A model generated the notes under the pieces. That model did not search any database. It had not been told where the DNA came from and saw only the letters and a program-made list of their open reading frames with translations. Positions 56,365 to 64,000 of a stretch of DNA of 64,000 nt are shown piece by piece. Location of the stretch: assembly GCF_900187945.1 (NCBI RefSeq), contig NZ_FYEH01000005.1, positions 248,001 to 312,000 of the forward strand, read 5' to 3'. The stretch's first letter is position 1, and every line of letters begins with the position of its first letter. A program made the position numbers and the translations under genes. This DNA is from Arboricoccus pini (GTDB lineage Bacteria > Pseudomonadota > Alphaproteobacteria > Geminicoccales > Geminicoccaceae).

Positions 56365-58836
56365 ATGACGAAGCGTATGTTGATCGATGCGGCACATCCC
56401 GAAGAGACGCGGGTGGTCGTCATGCAGGACAACCAGCTACTCGATGTTGATTTCGAGAGTTCGACCAAGCGGCAACTCAAGGGTAATATCTATCTCGCAA
56501 AGATCACGCGGGTAGAGCCCTCGCTTCAGGCCGCCTTTGTCGAATATGGCGGAAACCGCCACGGGTTTCTCGCATTCAGCGAGATTCATCACGATTATTA
56601 TCAGATCCCCGCCGCCGATCGTAAGCTGATCGAGGAGAATGAGCGCAAGGCCGCAGCCGAGAGCGAGTCCGAGGACGAAAGCGAGAACGACGACGATATC
56701 GGCGATCTCGATGATCAGGCGCGCCGCCGCTCTCGCTTGATGCGGAGTTACAAGATCCAGGAGGTAATCAAGCGACGGCAGATTTTGCTCGTGCAGGTCG
56801 TCAAGGAGGAGCGCGGGAACAAAGGTGCCGCTCTCACGACCTATCTCTCGCTGGCGGGCCGCTATTGCGTCTTGATGCCGAACACGCCCCGGGGAGGCGG
56901 CATCAGCCGAAAGATCGCCGTTGCGGAGGATCGTCGACGACTGAAGGAGATAGCGAGCGAGCTCGACGTCCCTGCCGGCATGGGGCTGATCATTCGCACC
57001 GCCGGTGCGGAACGGACCAAGCCTGAGATCAAGCGAGACTATGAGTATCTGATCCGCCTTTGGGACGAAATCCGCGAGACGACGCTTAAGAGCATCGCGC
57101 CGGCGTTGATTTACGAGGAAGGCGATCTCATTAAGCGTGCGCTGCGTGACCTCTACTCGCGCGATATCGAGGAAGTCGTCATCGAGGGTGAAGAGGGCTT
57201 TCGGAACGCGCGCCGTCTTATGCAGATGCTGATGCCGTCGCGTGCCAAGATGATCACGCAGTACCAGGAAGAGGTGCCGCTGTTCTTCAAGCATCAGGTC
57301 GAGGATCAGCTCGACCTGATTTACCAGCCGACGGTGCAATTGCCCTCAGGTGGCTCCATTGTGATCCACACGACGGAGGCCCTGACCGCGATCGACGTCA
57401 ATTCGGGACGCTCGACGCGTGAGCGCCACATCGACGAGACGGCAAGCAAGACAAATCTCGAAGCTGCCGATGAGGTCGCCCGGCAGTTGCGGCTGCGTGA
57501 TCTCGCCGGCCTCATCGTCATCGATTTCATCGACATGGCGGAGGGTCGGCATCAGCGGGCTGTGGAAAAGCGGCTGCGTGATGCGCTCAAGGCGGACCGA
57601 GCCCGCATTCAGATCGGCCGGATCAGCATGTTCGGCCTGATGGAGCTCTCGCGCCAGCGACTCCGGCCGAGCATTCTCGAGCTGAGCACGCAGGTCTGCC
57701 CTGTCTGCCAGGGCACCGGCGTCGTCCGCTCCACCGAGAGTTGCGCGCTCCAGGCGCTTCGCACAGTGCAGGAGATCGGCATCAAGGGCGAGGCGACCGT
57801 TCTCAAAATCTCGATTCCGTCCGCCGTCGCGCTCTATCTCCTCAATCACAAACGTGAGTCGCTGGTTCGTCTCGAACAGCGCTATCAGATGCGCGTCTAT
57901 GTCGCGACGGACGACCACGTGGTGCCCGGCACGATCGATGTCGAGATTGTGGAGAAGCGCGAGCCGTCGACGGGTGAAGGCGATACGCGGCCGGCAACGC
58001 CCGCTCGCACCACTCCTCACGTCGTTCATGAAGTCGAATATGTCGACGAGGAACCGGAAGAGGAAGTGCAAGCAGCCGAGGCAACTGATAGTGCCGAGAC
58101 GGCGGAAGCCGCACGCCCGAGTGAGGGTGAGAGCGAAGAGGGCGGCCGTCGCCGTCGCCGTCGCCGCCGTCGTCGTCGTCGCGGCGGCGAGGGTGTGGGT
58201 GGCGAAGCAGCCTCGATGCAGTCCGAAGCTGATTTGTCGTTCGACGAGGACCAGAACGAGGATCAGGCGCCCGCGTTCTTCTCAGCCAAATTGCCGGACG
58301 GACTCTCGCCGAGCGAGGGGGAGGATGAAGACGCCGATGCGCCGCCACCGCCACCCCCAGCGGAGATCATCGAGGTGACCGCCGGCAGCGAACCTGTCGA
58401 GATCCTGTCCGAGTTGCCCGTTGCGGCGGCAGCCGTGACCGACGAGGTCGAAGCCCAGTCGGTCGAGGAGCCCGCTCCCAAGCCCAAGCGGGCCCGGCCG
58501 TCGCGAGCTCGCGCTCGCAAGCCGGCGGCAGAGCCCGCAGTCGAAGCGCCGGCGACAATTGTTGCCACCGACGCGGCGGCTACGGGCGAGGAAGCAGCTG
58601 CGCCGAAGCGGCGCGTCCGCACGCGGACGCCGGCTGTCAAACCGGAAGAGGCCAGTAAGAAAGTGCCGGCCAAGGCCAAGGCGTCTCGTCCCTCCAGGGC
58701 CAAGGCGACGCAGGCCGCGGACAAGCCGGCAGCGCCCGCGGAACCTCAGGTGGCCCTGTCCGTGGTCGAGGCGCCTGCCGGCGAGGTAAAGGCACCTGGA
58801 CGCCGTGCGGGCTGGTGGAGCCGAGCACGCGCCTGA
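56365..58836 (+). CDS. rne: Ribonuclease E
   Basis: 823 residues from ATG 56365 with GGAGAG upstream; the frame is open to 56311. An S1 domain at about 35-150 is interrupted by an acidic insert (ESESEDESENDDDIGDLDD) common in Alphaproteobacteria. The catalytic part includes GGISRKI, the metal-binding Asp residues of TAIDVNSGRST and IVIDFIDMAE, and the zinc-link CPVCQGTG. The C-terminal 290 residues are low-complexity: acidic stretches, a run of twelve Arg (58147-58182), then Ala/Pro/Lys-rich sequence, the degradosome scaffold and RNA-binding region. It starts mRNA decay and processes rRNA. Confidence 0.95.
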   Translation: MTKRMLIDAAHPEETRVVVMQDNQLLDVDFESSTKRQLKGNIYLAKITRVEPSLQAAFVEYGGNRHGFLAFSEIHHDYYQIPAADRKLIEENERKAAAESESEDESENDDDIGDLDDQARRRSRLMRSYKIQEVIKRRQILLVQVVKEERGNKGAALTTYLSLAGRYCVLMPNTPRGGGISRKIAVAEDRRRLKEIASELDVPAGMGLIIRTAGAERTKPEIKRDYEYLIRLWDEIRETTLKSIAPALIYEEGDLIKRALRDLYSRDIEEVVIEGEEGFRNARRLMQMLMPSRAKMITQYQEEVPLFFKHQVEDQLDLIYQPTVQLPSGGSIVIHTTEALTAIDVNSGRSTRERHIDETASKTNLEAADEVARQLRLRDLAGLIVIDFIDMAEGRHQRAVEKRLRDALKADRARIQIGRISMFGLMELSRQRLRPSILELSTQVCPVCQGTGVVRSTESCALQALRTVQEIGIKGEATVLKISIPSAVALYLLNHKRESLVRLEQRYQMRVYVATDDHVVPGTIDVEIVEKREPSTGEGDTRPATPARTTPHVVHEVEYVDEEPEEEVQAAEATDSAETAEAARPSEGESEEGGRRRRRRRRRRRRGGEGVGGEAASMQSEADLSFDEDQNEDQAPAFFSAKLPDGLSPSEGEDEDADAPPPPPPAEIIEVTAGSEPVEILSELPVAAAAVTDEVEAQSVEEPAPKPKRARPSRARARKPAAEPAVEAPATIVATDAAATGEEAAAPKRRVRTRTPAVKPEEASKKVPAKAKASRPSRAKATQAADKPAAPAEPQVALSVVEAPAGEVKAPGRRAGWWSRARA

Positions 58837-58857
58837 GCTAGGCTCATCTTTGATAGG

Positions 58858-58895
58858 AGGCCGTCTGAGAAGAACTTAATCTTTTCGGACGGCCT
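58858..58895 (+). terminator. Terminator hairpin after rne
   Basis: AGGCCGTC (58858-58865) pairs perfectly with GACGGCCT (58888-58895). The 22-nt interior can extend the stem through GAGAAGA with TCTTTTC. A short T-rich stretch follows (cctttctgcc). It lies between the rne stop and the protease gene. Confidence 0.6.
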
Positions 58896-58974
58896 CGTGC
58901 CTTTCTGCCGGCTGTTGCCGTTAAGTTGATGATGCTAGCCTGACTGCGGTCGCACACTGCTGGATGACCTCGCC

Positions 58975-60339
58975 TTGGCCAGCCGCTTGATCGGTCTATT
59001 GCGCCGCTTCTCCTGGACGCCGCTCTTCCTTGCCTTTCTCGTCGTGTCCGCTCCCGCGAATGCGGCGTCGGTCATTCGTGACACGGAAGTGGAGGCGCTC
59101 CTTCACAATCTGATGGCGCCGGTATTCAAGGTTGCTGGCCTCGATCCGGACGATGTCCGGATCTATATCGTCAACAACCAGCAGCTGAACGCCTTCGTCG
59201 CGGGCGGCCAGAATATTTTTGTCAATACGGGATTGTTCATCACTGCGGAGACGCCTGAACAGCTTCAAGCCGTGTTGGCACATGAAACCGGCCATATCGC
59301 TGGCGGTCATTTGGCGCGTGGCTCCCAGGCGATGGATCGCGCCGGAACGCAAATGATCATCGGCTCGATCCTGGGATTGGCTGCCGCCGTGGTCGGGGCC
59401 CCCGAGGTTGGGATGGCGATGCTCGCTGGCGGCATGACGGTCGCGCAGGGTGAATTTCTAGCCTTCACGCGCACACAGGAGCAGTCCGCCGACCAGGCGG
59501 CGGTTACATTTCTCGGTCGTCTGCATCTGCCGCCCGACGGTCTTTTGCAGTTCTTTCAGATCTTGAACACGCAGAACAATCTTTTGGGTGGCGAGCGTGG
59601 AAATCCTTTCCTGCGATCGCATCCCCTAACGCAGGAACGTATCGATTTTCTGCGGACCCAGGTCGCCCGCTCGCCTTATGAAGGGCGGCAGCTGCCATCC
59701 TCTGACCACGTGGCATTCGATCGCAGCAGAGCCAAGCTCGACGCCTATCTCTCGCCGCCGAACCAGACTTTGAAGAAATATGCCGGGAATAGTCTGGTAG
59801 ATCGTTACGCTCAGGCGATCGCCTATTATAAGATACCGGATGTGAAAAAATCGCTCAGCCTCATCGACGAGCTCATCAAGGAGAACCCCAGCGATCCCTA
59901 TTTCCCAGAGTTCAAGGGGCAAATGCTTTTTGAGAATGGCCACGTAGCTGAGTCGGTTCAGCCCTTTCGTGACGCGTTGCGCCTGAAGGTCGACGCACCT
60001 TTGATCCGGTATGCCTTGGCTCGGGCCCTTCTCGAGGAGCAAGGTGGCAATAATGCGCCGGAGGCCGCAGCCCTGTTGCGCGACGTCACCCGCGTCGACC
60101 CAAGAAACGCCAGTGCGTGGCGATCCCTGGGGGTGGCCGAGGGCCAGATCGGAAATCGAGGCGAATCGGCAATGGCGCTTGCCGAATATGCGCTGCTTAT
60201 TCGGAATTATGACGATGCCAGGCTTTATGTCAGCCGAGCCAAGGCCGCTGTTCCGCCCGAGAGTGCTAGTTATTATCGCGTCGAAGATCTGGAGCGGGCT
60301 GTGAATGACCTGCGCGACGATCTTAGGCGAAATCGTTGA
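58975..60339 (+). CDS. M48 family periplasmic metalloprotease with TPR repeats (BepA-like)
   Basis: 454 residues with a TTG start at 58975 (another TTG at 58987). A signal peptide (FLAFLVVSAPANA) indicates export. The M48 domain has HETGHIAGGH (about 103-112) and the third ligand region EQSADQAAVTFL (about 169). The C-terminal half (about 265-450) is helical and reads as TPR repeats. BepA in Escherichia coli degrades or helps assemble outer-membrane proteins such as LptD; the same architecture suggests a similar role here. It is 34 bp before the DsbA-like gene and probably co-transcribed with it. Confidence 0.87.
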   Translation: MASRLIGLLRRFSWTPLFLAFLVVSAPANAASVIRDTEVEALLHNLMAPVFKVAGLDPDDVRIYIVNNQQLNAFVAGGQNIFVNTGLFITAETPEQLQAVLAHETGHIAGGHLARGSQAMDRAGTQMIIGSILGLAAAVVGAPEVGMAMLAGGMTVAQGEFLAFTRTQEQSADQAAVTFLGRLHLPPDGLLQFFQILNTQNNLLGGERGNPFLRSHPLTQERIDFLRTQVARSPYEGRQLPSSDHVAFDRSRAKLDAYLSPPNQTLKKYAGNSLVDRYAQAIAYYKIPDVKKSLSLIDELIKENPSDPYFPEFKGQMLFENGHVAESVQPFRDALRLKVDAPLIRYALARALLEEQGGNNAPEAAALLRDVTRVDPRNASAWRSLGVAEGQIGNRGESAMALAEYALLIRNYDDARLYVSRAKAAVPPESASYYRVEDLERAVNDLRDDLRRNR

Positions 60340-60373
60340 TCGATCTCATCTGGCCGGCCGAGCCTGAAGGACA

Positions 60374-61126
60374 ATGTACCCTGTGCGTAAGATTTACCTG
60401 CTCCTCTTCTTCGCTCTCGTTTCGCTGACGACGACCTCGGCGGGTCACGCGGACGAGGCCCTGCCGGCCTCGCTCTCTCGTGAGCAGGTCGAACAGATCG
60501 TTAAGGACTACCTGATGCGTGAGCCGGAGGTGATCTATCAAGCGCTGGCGGAACTGCAAAAAAAGCATGAGCAGGCCGCTACCGATCAACGGCAGCAGGC
60601 GATCGGCCAGTATCGTGATGCAATTTTCGCGCAGCCCACCGATCCCGTAGCCGGCAACGCCAATGGCGACGTCACGCTGGTCGAGTTCTTCGATTTCCGC
60701 TGTGGCTACTGCCGTGGCATGGCCGATGATCTTTGGAAGATGATGGACAAGGACAAGTCGCTGCGTGTCGTCTTCAAGGACATCCCCATTCTCGGGCCGG
60801 ATTCGAAAGTGGCGGCGCAAGCGGCCCTGGCGGCGCAAAAGCAGGGTAAATATCTTGAGATGCACAAAGATTTGATGGTCGCCACCGACTTTTCGAAGAC
60901 CTCCCTGCACGCCATGGCAAAGAAGCACGGTCTCGACTTGGCGCGATTCGACAGCGATATGGCTGGCCCCGATGTCGCCGAGCTGATCGATCAGAACCTT
61001 CAGCTGGCAAGTGCCCTCGGCATCAACGGGACACCCAGCTTCATCGTCGGCGACACGCTGGTCCCTGGGGCGGTGCCGATAGCCTCGCTGGAGGAATTAG
61101 TCACCAAGCAGCGGCCCCAGCCTTAG
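60374..61126 (+). CDS. DsbA-family thiol:disulfide oxidoreductase (ScsC/Com1-like)
   Basis: 250 residues. A signal peptide (LLLFFALVSLTTTSAGHA) is followed by an N-terminal helical segment (LSREQVEQIVKDYLM...), which in ScsC-type proteins mediates oligomerisation. The thioredoxin domain has the active-site CGYC in EFFDFRCGYCRGMADDL and the cis-Pro loop GINGTPSFIVGD. It may form or isomerise disulfides in periplasmic proteins. Its stop interlocks with the stop of the convergent methyltransferase gene (TTAG at 61123-61126). Confidence 0.88.
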   Translation: MYPVRKIYLLLFFALVSLTTTSAGHADEALPASLSREQVEQIVKDYLMREPEVIYQALAELQKKHEQAATDQRQQAIGQYRDAIFAQPTDPVAGNANGDVTLVEFFDFRCGYCRGMADDLWKMMDKDKSLRVVFKDIPILGPDSKVAAQAALAAQKQGKYLEMHKDLMVATDFSKTSLHAMAKKHGLDLARFDSDMAGPDVAELIDQNLQLASALGINGTPSFIVGDTLVPGAVPIASLEELVTKQRPQP

Positions 61127-61794
61127 GCGCTTGAGGGTATTCGCTTTCTAACGAGCATGAGCCCATCGCCAACAGGTGTGAGGCACATCGCTACGGCCGG
61201 ATCCTCCCGGATCGACGCCGTCAATTCCCGAATGGCCGCCGTCTGACGGGTGGTGTCGTCGGGGTCGGCCACGCCGCCGTTCCGCAGCATGTTGTCGAGC
61301 GCAACGATGCCACCTTGACGCACAAGCTTGAGGGCGCGGGCGTAATAGGCGGGATAGGACTTTTTGTCCGCATCCACATAGACGAGGTCGAATAGCCGAC
61401 CCTCGTCCAAGAGGCGATCCATGCTTTCGAGTGCCAGGCCCGCTCGGAACTCTATCCGTTCAGCGACCCCGGCCTCCTCCCAGTAGCGCCGACCGATGGC
61501 GGCCCAATCCTCGTTCACGTCGAGGCTGACGATCTTGCCGTCTGGCGGCACAGCCAGCGCCATTCCCAACGTACCATAGCCGGTGAAGCAGCCCACCTCG
61601 AGCACGGATCTCGCATCGATTGTCTCAATGAGGAATCCCAGGAGCGCTATTTGTTCTGCGGAGCTCCGCATATTGCCATGCAGATGGCGGTCCGACTCCT
61701 CGCGTAGCGCGCGCTGGGCTTCAACCTCCCGACTTCCTTTACTGTTCAGGTAGTCGAGGACGGGTCCGTCCAGCTTCAAGGTGCGTGGGCTCAC
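61123..61794 (-). CDS. SAM-dependent O-methyltransferase, family 3
   Basis: 223 residues from GTG 61794, preceded by CAGGGATGCCCTT; the frame is open upstream only through the bcp gene. The SAM-binding motif is VLEVGCFTGYGTLGMALA, followed by VSLDVNEDWAAIGRRYW and FDLVYVDADKKSYPAYYARA with the metal-binding Asp. This is the caffeoyl-CoA/catechol O-methyltransferase type, whose bacterial members usually have unknown small-molecule substrates. It lies downstream of bcp. Confidence 0.85.
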   Translation of the reverse strand: MSPRTLKLDGPVLDYLNSKGSREVEAQRALREESDRHLHGNMRSSAEQIALLGFLIETIDARSVLEVGCFTGYGTLGMALAVPPDGKIVSLDVNEDWAAIGRRYWEEAGVAERIEFRAGLALESMDRLLDEGRLFDLVYVDADKKSYPAYYARALKLVRQGGIVALDNMLRNGGVADPDDTTRQTAAIRELTASIREDPAVAMCLTPVGDGLMLVRKRIPSSA

Positions 61795-61828
61795 AAGGGC
61801 ATCCCTGATCGCGTTGGCAGCCTTCTTT

Positions 61829-62299
61829 TCATAGCGCCTTGGCTGCGGCCAGAACCTCGTCGACATGTCCCGGCACTTTGACGCTGCGCCAGATCTTGCG
61901 GATCTTGCCCTCACCGTCGACCAAGAACGTTGACCGGTCGATGCCCATATACGTCTTGCCGTACGTGCTTTTCTCGACCCAGGCGCCGAATGCTTCGACG
62001 ACCTGGCCACCATCATCAGCAGCGAGAGGAAAGCAAAGCCCGTATTTCTGCTTGAATTTCTGATGGCTCGAGACTGTATCCTTTGATAGCCCGATTACCT
62101 CGACGCCTGCCGCCTCGAAGGCTGGATAGGCTTCGGTAAACCCGATCGCCTCTTTGGTACAACCGGGCGTATCGTCCTTCGGATAGAAATAGAGCACGTA
62201 GGGCTTGCCTTTCAGGCTGGCGCTGGAGATCTGGCCACCGCCGTCGCTTGGCAGATCGAATGTCGGCGCGGCATCGCCTTCCTGGAGCGTCGTGCTCAT
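61829..62299 (-). CDS. bcp: Thiol peroxidase BCP/PrxQ-type peroxiredoxin
   Basis: 156 residues from ATG 62299. The peroxidatic Cys is in PKDDTPGCTKEAIGF. The common resolving Cys five residues later is absent (Ile there), so either the enzyme is one-cysteine or it uses the later Cys in YGLCFPL. It reduces hydroperoxides with thioredoxin or another thiol. The family GKTYMGIDRSTFLVDGEGKI segment is present. It is 70 bp downstream of glnE on the same strand, a common alphaproteobacterial pair. Confidence 0.92.
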   Translation of the reverse strand: MSTTLQEGDAAPTFDLPSDGGGQISSASLKGKPYVLYFYPKDDTPGCTKEAIGFTEAYPAFEAAGVEVIGLSKDTVSSHQKFKQKYGLCFPLAADDGGQVVEAFGAWVEKSTYGKTYMGIDRSTFLVDGEGKIRKIWRSVKVPGHVDEVLAAAKAL

Positions 62300-62369
62300 C
62301 GGGCTCTTCCTCATTGTTGGATCTATTCGAGCCTAGCTGGATCTCGACCCTAGCGAAATCCTCGAGCCC

Positions 62370-64000
62370 TCAGTCCGGCGGGCAAAACCGATCGAAGCTG
62401 GAGCGTGCCGTTTGTTGCAGATTGCACAGACGGCGCTCCAATCCCACGAAATCGCTGGTCGCGATGCTTCGACCCGACACGCCGGCTGCCGCCCGTAGCA
62501 GGGCCTCTTTCATTGCCGGCGGCGATTGCTCGGCATCGAACGAATCGGCAAGGGACAGTCGCAGCACCGTCTGCAAGGTCTGCTGTAGCCGTAGCGACTC
62601 GATAAGCCCGGCACTTTCCTCGACCGTCAGAATGCCGACTGTCGCGGCCGCGTCGAACACGGCAGCGGTCGCCGTCCGACGCAGCGAGGGATATTTTGCG
62701 GCGAATCCCAACTGCAGATACTGCGCGAGGAACTCGAGCTCGACCAACCCGCCGCGGACATGTTTCACCGCCCATGGGCGATCGCTGCCGTGTTGCTTGA
62801 AAACGCGCATTCGCATCGCCCGTACCGCCTGCGCAAGGGCGTTCAGGTCGCGCTGCCGGAGGATAACGGTATCGATCACGCATATGATCTGCTCGCCAAG
62901 GCCCGGATCACCAGCGATAGGACGAGCGCGCGTGAGCGCCTGCTGCTCCCAGGTTTCGGCCGTTTCTTCGTGGTAGCGGCCAAAGCTGACAAAACTGCAG
63001 GCGACCGGACCCATGGTGCCGGATGGTCGAAGTCGCGTATCAATGTCGAAAAGACGACCTTCGCCCGTGCGTGCCGTAAGCGCGCTGATGAGCCGCTGGC
63101 TCAACCGAGCGTACCATTCCCTGGCAGTCAGACTGCGTGGGCCGTCGGAACGCGCCTGATCGTCGTGGTCATAAATGAAGATCAGGTCGAGGTCGGAGCC
63201 CGTGGTGAGTTCGGCGGAGCCAAGTTTTCCCAAGCCGAGGACGACGAACCGGCCGCCGGGCAATGAGCCATGCTGAGCCTCCAGCCAGCGCTGGGCCGGC
63301 GGGATCATGGCAGCGATGATGGTCTCAGCGATCGTCGTCAAGGTCAGTGCCGCCTCTTCGAAGGCCGAGAGGCCGAGAAAGACCTGAAGGCTGGCCTGAA
63401 ACTGCCGTCCATGTGCCCAGAGCCGGCAGAGGTCCAGCACCTCTTCCAACTCGTAGGCATCTCGCATGAGGGACCTCAACTCGGCGCGCAGCGCATCAGC
63501 CGGCGGCAGTGGGTCGAAAAAATCTGGCCTGAGCAGGGCTTCGAAGAGATCGTTGTTGCGCGCGAGGTGCCGTGCCAGCCGCGGCGCCGCACCGATCAGG
63601 TCGGTGACGAGTTGGAGCAGGCTGGGGTGGGCGCGAAAAAGCGAGAAGAGCTGGATGCCCGCCGGCAGGCTGCTGACGAATTCGTCGAAGAGGACGAAGG
63701 CGGCATCAATGTCATGCTGGCGGCTCAGTGAATTCAGGATCGTTGGCAGAAGTTCGGTGAGCAGTTCCCGGGCCCGCGTGCTTCGCGTCGCGCGGATATG
63801 ACCATGATGCCAAGCTCGGATGCGGCCGGAGATCGCAGCGGGATCGCGAAATCCCATGTTTCTCAGGGTGGCGAGAGTGTCGGCCGCGTCGTCCATGCCG
63901 GTAAAGACCAGGGCGTGACCGGCCCCCAGATCGGGCTCGCGTTCAAAAAGGGCGGCATAGTGGCGTTCCACCGTCTCGAGGCAGGAACGCAGAAGGTTGG
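62370..64000 (-). CDS. glnE: Bifunctional glutamine synthetase adenylyltransferase/deadenylase, C-terminal half
   Basis: Open to base 64000, so the gene begins beyond the window; about 543 residues are present out of the usual 950 or so. The segment holds the central helical region and the C-terminal nucleotidyltransferase domain, with GLGKLGSAELTTGSDLDLIF (GSDLDLIF is the catalytic core) and FDIDTRLRPSGTMGP. This domain adenylylates glutamine synthetase in response to PII; the deadenylating N-terminal domain lies outside. An internal GTG at 63971 is not the true start. Confidence 0.93.
   Translation of the reverse strand, partial: NLLRSCLETVERHYAALFEREPDLGAGHALVFTGMDDAADTLATLRNMGFRDPAAISGRIRAWHHGHIRATRSTRARELLTELLPTILNSLSRQHDIDAAFVLFDEFVSSLPAGIQLFSLFRAHPSLLQLVTDLIGAAPRLARHLARNNDLFEALLRPDFFDPLPPADALRAELRSLMRDAYELEEVLDLCRLWAHGRQFQASLQVFLGLSAFEEAALTLTTIAETIIAAMIPPAQRWLEAQHGSLPGGRFVVLGLGKLGSAELTTGSDLDLIFIYDHDDQARSDGPRSLTAREWYARLSQRLISALTARTGEGRLFDIDTRLRPSGTMGPVACSFVSFGRYHEETAETWEQQALTRARPIAGDPGLGEQIICVIDTVILRQRDLNALAQAVRAMRMRVFKQHGSDRPWAVKHVRGGLVELEFLAQYLQLGFAAKYPSLRRTATAAVFDAAATVGILTVEESAGLIESLRLQQTLQTVLRLSLADSFDAEQSPPAMKEALLRAAAGVSGRSIATSDFVGLERRLCNLQQTARSSFDRFCPPD

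Noticed and set aside
58141-58190. Microsatellite or CRISPR-like repeat
   Set aside because: The CGT/CGC repeats are in frame within rne and encode an Arg run; there are no spacers.

Overview
The window is GC-rich, densely packed chromosomal DNA. It reads as an alphaproteobacterium: the clusters infA-maf-RNase E/G-yacG, rne / amiC-PBP1A-prfB, pheA / membrane cytochrome c, and glnE-bcp are gene orders familiar from that class, and most genes are joined by 1-8 nt stop/start overlaps. I cannot name the genus. No rRNA, tRNA, CRISPR array, prophage or intact insertion sequence was seen.

Layout. 1-6.9 kb: end of an N-formylglutamate amidohydrolase, aspartate aminotransferase, NAD kinase, MoaA, an orphan HPt protein, prephenate dehydratase, membrane-anchored cytochrome c and a histidinol-phosphatase-type phosphatase. 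6.9-12.6 kb: complete peptide ABC importer yejABEF, with two TTGA-coupled starts. 12.7-17.9 kb: class III aminotransferase, ferrochelatase, then infA-maf-RNase E/G-yacG. 17.9-22.9 kb (minus): valS-pepA-thioesterase-unknown protein. 23.2-26.9 kb (minus): fhuD-fhuC-fhuB iron-siderophore importer. 26.9-28.9 kb: a 2-kb gene-poor stretch. 28.9-36.2 kb: glycerol cluster (binding protein, two permeases, glpK, glpR, glpD) with two copies of a 15-mer that looks like the GlpR operator, followed by a decayed solute-binding-protein tail. 36.3-43.5 kb: PqiA, CBS-BON protein, ETF-ubiquinone oxidoreductase, YihY/BrkB membrane protein and a FetAB-like exporter.

43.7-46.3 kb holds the most unusual locus: a succinate-semialdehyde-dehydrogenase-like enzyme followed by three very small overlapping genes. 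Together these three make up a cobalt-type nitrile hydratase family enzyme whose beta subunit is split in two, as in thiocyanate hydrolase and toyocamycin nitrile hydratase. 46.4-50.6 kb: glycine-zipper lipoprotein, Rap1a/Tai-like secreted protein, ArgE-like deacetylase coupled to an aspartoacylase-family enzyme, and a Gfo/Idh/MocA oxidoreductase. 50.7-58.8 kb: prfB with an intact programmed +1 frameshift site, PBP1A, AmiC and divergent rne. 59-64 kb: M48 protease, DsbA-like oxidoreductase, O-methyltransferase, BCP peroxiredoxin and the C-terminal half of GlnE.

How the parts work together: the 28.9-36 kb genes would import glycerol or a related polyol, phosphorylate it (GlpK) and oxidise it (GlpD) under GlpR control. 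No ATPase gene is present for the transporter. fhuDCB would import ferric siderophores, but no outer-membrane receptor is nearby. AmiC, PBP1A, RF2 and RNase E form a conserved housekeeping block.
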